Positions 61,428 to 64,000 of a stretch of DNA of 64,000 nucleotides are shown here, piece after piece. Position numbers and translations under genes: made by a program. The DNA comes from Streptomyces sp. KMM 9044 (GTDB lineage Bacteria; Actinomycetota; Actinomycetes; Streptomycetales; Streptomycetaceae): assembly GCF_024701375.2 (NCBI RefSeq), contig NZ_CP113910.1:4278001-4342000 (forward strand). Reading direction: 5' to 3'. Under the pieces are notes generated by a model. That model made no database searches and was not told where the DNA came from. It worked only from the letters and a program-made list of their open reading frames with translations. Each line of letters opens with the position of its first letter. Position 1 is the stretch's first letter.

Positions 61428-62189
61428 ATGTACGCACCAGAGCGGCAGCAGGAGATCCTGCGGCTGGCCCGGGACAGCGGCCGGGTGGATGTGGTCTCGC
61501 TGGCCGAGCAGTTCCAGGTGACGGCGGAGACGATCCGCAGGGATCTGAAGTCCCTCGATCGAGCGGGAGTCGTCCGCAGGGTGCACGGCGGGGCGATCCC
61601 GGTCGGGCGCCTCGACTTCGAGCCCGACCTCGCCGAGCGCGAGACCACGGCCGCGGGTGAGAAGGACCGTATCGCCAGGGCCGCCCTCGCGGAACTTCCG
61701 AACGACGGCACGACGATCGTCGACGCCGGCTCGACGGTGGCCCTGCTCGCCGCCGCCCTGCCTGCGGAGTCCTCACTCACCGTCGTCACCCACAGCCTGC
61801 CCATCGCGGCCCGGCTCGCGGACCATCCCGGTGTCCAGCTGCACCTGGTCGGAGGCCGCGTACGGCACCGCACCCGGGCCGCCGTGGACGCCTGGGCGCT
61901 GCGCGCGTACGGAGAGATCCGCGCGGACGTGCTGTTCGTCGCGGCCAACGGCTTCTCCGCCGAACACGGTCTGACCACGCCCGACCTCGCCGAGGCGGCG
62001 GTGAAGCGCGCGGCCATGGCGGCCGCCCGCCGGGTGGTGCTGCTCGCCGACTCCTCCAAGCACGGCCAGGAGCACTTCGCCCGCTTCGGCGCCCTGAACG
62101 ACGTGGACCTGCTGATCACCGACAGCGGGCTGAGCCCCGAAGACGCCCTCGCGATCGAGCGCGGCGGCACGGAAGTAGTGCGTGCATGA
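61428..62189 (+). CDS. fruR: DeoR/GlpR-family regulator of the fructose operon
   Basis: 253 residues. N-terminal HTH: RQQEILRLARDSGRVDVVSL, EQFQVTAETIRRDLKSLDRA, GVVRRVHGGAIPVGRL (family signature). The C-terminal sugar-phosphate-sensing domain has TIVDAGSTVALLAAALP, VVTHSLPIAARLADH, LVGGRVRHRTRAAVD, ADVLFVAANGFSAEHGLTTP and VLLADSSKHGQEHFARF. Probably senses fructose 1-phosphate and represses the operon. ATG 61428 follows GGAGG; GTG 61422 is too close. Its stop overlaps fruK's ATG (ATGA). Confidence 0.9.
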   Translation: MYAPERQQEILRLARDSGRVDVVSLAEQFQVTAETIRRDLKSLDRAGVVRRVHGGAIPVGRLDFEPDLAERETTAAGEKDRIARAALAELPNDGTTIVDAGSTVALLAAALPAESSLTVVTHSLPIAARLADHPGVQLHLVGGRVRHRTRAAVDAWALRAYGEIRADVLFVAANGFSAEHGLTTPDLAEAAVKRAAMAAARRVVLLADSSKHGQEHFARFGALNDVDLLITDSGLSPEDALAIERGGTEVVRA

Positions 62190-63133
62190 TCCTCACCGTC
62201 ACTCCCAACCCGTCCCTGGACCGTACGTACGAGATTCCCGCGCTGGAGCGCGGCGAGGTCAACCGGGCCACCGGCGAGCGCGTGGACCCGGGCGGCAAGG
62301 GCGTCAACGTCTCCCGTGCCGTCGCTGCGGCCGGCCGGCGCACCGTGGCCGTGCTGCCGCTGGGCGGCGCGCCGGGCGCCGTGGTCGCCGGACTGCTGGA
62401 CGCGCAGGGCATCGAGGTCGCTCCGGTGCCGGTGGCCGGAGCCACCCGTTCCAACATCTCGCTCGCCGAGGCGGACGGCGTCCTGACGAAGATCAACGCG
62501 CCCGGCCCGGAGCTGACCGAGGCCGAGCAGGAACTGCTCCTGGAAACGGTCCGCCGGCAGTCACGTGGCGCCGACTGGATCGCCTGCTGCGGAAGCCTGC
62601 CGCGGGGCCTCGCACCCTCCTGGTACGCCGATCTGGTCGCGCGGGCGCACTCCGCGGGCGCACGTATCGCCCTGGACACCTCCGGACCGGCGCTGGCCGC
62701 GGCGCTGCGCGAGCGGCCCGACGTGGTGAAGCCGAACGCCGAGGAACTCGCCGAGGCCGTCGGGTGCCCGCTGACCACCGTGGGCGACGCGGTGAAGGCG
62801 GCCGAGGAACTGCGCGGGATGGGCGCCCGTGCCGTGCTCGCCAGCCTGGGCGCAGACGGGCAGGTACTCGTCGACGAGCACGGCGCCTGGTTCGGCTCCG
62901 CCCGGGTGGACGTGGTCCGCAGCAATGTGGGAGCGGGCGACTCCTCGCTCGCAGGCTTCCTCATCGCCGGCGGGCACGGACCGGAGGCGCTCGCCTCGGC
63001 GCTCGCCCACGGAGCGGCCGCCGTCCAGACTCCCGGCAGCGTGATGCCCACGCCGGGCGACCTGGACCCGGCTGCGGTCACGGTCACGGTCACGGTGCCG
63101 GTGGACCGCGTACTGAAGGAGCCGGTGACATGA
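62186..63133 (+). CDS. fruK: 1-phosphofructokinase
   Basis: 315 residues of the PfkB ribokinase family; converts fructose 1-phosphate, made by the PTS, to fructose 1,6-bisphosphate. MILTVTPNPSLDRTYEI at the start, DPGGKGVNVSRAVAAAGR (substrate site), SLPRGLAPSWYADLV, KPNAEELAEAVG and the catalytic NVGAGDSSLAGFLIAG. Length is typical. It starts in the fruR stop and ends overlapping a small frame (ATGA). Confidence 0.95.
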   Translation: MILTVTPNPSLDRTYEIPALERGEVNRATGERVDPGGKGVNVSRAVAAAGRRTVAVLPLGGAPGAVVAGLLDAQGIEVAPVPVAGATRSNISLAEADGVLTKINAPGPELTEAEQELLLETVRRQSRGADWIACCGSLPRGLAPSWYADLVARAHSAGARIALDTSGPALAAALRERPDVVKPNAEELAEAVGCPLTTVGDAVKAAEELRGMGARAVLASLGADGQVLVDEHGAWFGSARVDVVRSNVGAGDSSLAGFLIAGGHGPEALASALAHGAAAVQTPGSVMPTPGDLDPAAVTVTVTVPVDRVLKEPVT

Positions 63134-63327
63134 GCACCGATGTTCATGAGGCCCCGTCAGCCCTTACCGCCCCCTCGGTCACCTCCATTCCCCACACCCC
63201 CAATACCTCCACTACCCCCACCACCCCCACCACTGTCCCCACAATCCCCCACCGAACCACCGTCCCCGTTCACCCTTCCGCCCACCTCATGTCAAGGGCG
63301 ATACGCGTGCGAAGGAGCCCGCGATGA
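63130..63327 (+). CDS. Small coupled frame between fruK and fruA
   Basis: 65 residues, Pro/Thr/Ser-rich (NTSTTPTTPTTVPTIPHRT), ending in a basic stretch RAIRVRRSPR. Its ATG overlaps the fruK stop and its TGA overlaps the fruA ATG, both as ATGA. It may be only a translated spacer that keeps ribosomes moving into fruA. The sequence is simple and no family is known. Confidence 0.4.
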   Translation: MSTDVHEAPSALTAPSVTSIPHTPNTSTTPTTPTTVPTIPHRTTVPVHPSAHLMSRAIRVRRSPR

Positions 63328-64000
63328 GCGAGATGATCACCGCGGATCTGGTCGACCTCGACCTGTCCGCCGACACCAAGGAAGCGGCGGCGCAAGCCCT
63401 CGCCGAGCGGATGGTGACCCTGGGCCGGGTGACCGACCTGGGGGGCTTCCTCGCCGATGTGGCCGCCCGTGAGGCCCAGATGCCCACCGGCCTCGACGGC
63501 GGCATCGGCATCCCGCACTGCCGCAGCGAGCACGTCACCGAGCCGACGCTGGGCTTCGGGCGCAGCGCCGCCGGGATCGACTTCGGTGCTGCGGACGGGC
63601 CCGCCGACCTGATCTTCCTGATCGCCGCTCCGGCTGGCGCGGACGACGCGCATCTGACGATCCTCTCCTCGCTGGCCCGGAAACTGATGAACGCAGAGTT
63701 CACCGACGGGCTCCGCGCGGTCGGCGACGCCGAGCGCGCCGCTGCGCTCATCCGCGGGGACGATCAGCCGGCCCCCGCCGGGACCGCGGCCGCCGCCGCT
63801 GACGCGGTGGACACGGCTGACGCGTCCGGCCCGGGGGCCTCCGACAGCCCCGCAGGGTCCACGGACTCCACGGACTCCACGGACTCCACGGACTCCACGG
63901 ACTCCACGGACTCCACGGACTCCACGGACTCCACGGACTCCACGGACTCCACGGACTCCACGGACTCCACGGACTCCACGGACTCCACGGACTCCACGGA
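63324..64000 (+). CDS. fruA: PTS fructose transporter EIIA part (fruA, partial)
   Basis: Runs off the window. MSEMITADLVDLDLSADTKE, FLADVAAREAQMPTGLDGGI and GIPHCRSEH are typical of the EIIA-Fru domain; His65 is the phosphorylation site. About residues 1-140 form EIIA; then an Ala/Asp-rich linker leads into at least 15 copies of Asp-Ser-Thr. The EIIB and EIIC membrane parts must lie beyond the edge. AAGGAG precedes ATG 63324. With fruK it imports and phosphorylates fructose. Confidence 0.9.
   Translation, partial: MSEMITADLVDLDLSADTKEAAAQALAERMVTLGRVTDLGGFLADVAAREAQMPTGLDGGIGIPHCRSEHVTEPTLGFGRSAAGIDFGAADGPADLIFLIAAPAGADDAHLTILSSLARKLMNAEFTDGLRAVGDAERAAALIRGDDQPAPAGTAAAAADAVDTADASGPGASDSPAGSTDSTDSTDSTDSTDSTDSTDSTDSTDSTDSTDSTDSTDSTDSTDST
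63858..64000. repeat. Perfect 9-bp minisatellite within fruA
   Basis: TCCACGGAC repeated about 15.9 times without error up to the window edge. In the fruA frame it encodes (Ser-Thr-Asp)n, a linker between EIIA and the next domain. The copy number is probably variable. Confidence 0.95.

Noticed and set aside
63764..63997. Minus-strand frame encoding a Val-Glu-Ser repeat
   Set aside because: It is only the reverse reading of the fruA minisatellite.

Overview
The window reads as Streptomyces chromosome. It is uniformly high in G+C with frequent GTG and TTG starts. It carries a HrdD-type sigma factor (58.9-59.8 kb), a DUF5133 protein, a typical actinomycete cold-shock gene, a DODA-type dioxygenase/MarR pair and the fruR-fruK-fruA fructose operon. 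Conserved chromosomal genes lie at the two ends. The middle, roughly 7.5-52.3 kb, is accessory DNA dominated by integrative elements, insertion sequences and decayed copies of both.

Left part (0-15.9 kb): CBS-domain protein, DEAD-box RNA helicase, cold-shock protein with a strong terminator, DUF5133 protein, decayed kdpA/kdpB remnants, secreted beta-helix protein, acyltransferase 3, an IS graveyard (IS3 orfA cut by an ISAs1-family element with perfect 20-bp ends), ClC chloride channel, DUF2252 protein, a PIN toxin-antitoxin pair, IS701 and IS3 remnants and an integrase tail.

Central array (15.9-52.3 kb): a 43-bp sequence identical to the 3' part of tRNA-Arg(CCU) occurs at 15915, 24572 (one mismatch), 26752 and inside the intact tRNA gene at 52187. 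An integrase 3' end or its remnant lies just left of every copy. I read this as repeated, stacked integration at one tRNA gene. Segment A (16.0-24.6 kb) holds a Crp/Fnr regulator, a class III cyclase-like protein, a P-loop NTPase with helical repeats, an SPFH-like protein, a PycTM-like membrane effector candidate, a VWA-OmpA lipoprotein and a multi-pass membrane protein: a candidate cyclic-nucleotide-controlled conflict system. Segment B (24.6-26.8 kb) is an IS5-type transposase plus an integrase tail. Segment C (26.8-52.2 kb) carries a Mokosh-like antiphage locus (kinase, UPF1-like helicase, PLD protein) whose kinase and helicase are split by a frameshift in a T6 tract. It also carries an XRE-regulated, tightly coupled sugar/phosphotransferase/deacetylase operon. 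Its mobilization and replication module comprises relaxase, MobC, DUF2637 and DUF3631 proteins, small DNA-binding proteins and an integrase disrupted by a MITE.

Right part (52.4-64 kb): M6-type protease, TetR regulator with MFS exporter, MarR regulator divergent from a dioxygenase, an acetyltransferase gene with an in-frame amber codon, hrdD, a TetR gene broken by a MITE and a frameshift, and the fru operon. The fruA start contains a perfect 9-bp minisatellite that runs off the window.

Three short elements share ends reading GACTCTG(T/C)TGC at 7562, 48432 and 60286, each with a matching 6-bp target duplication. Two of them sit inside genes (integrase, tetR), so this MITE-like family has recently shaped the region. 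All functional statements are from reading motifs by eye; no database search was run.
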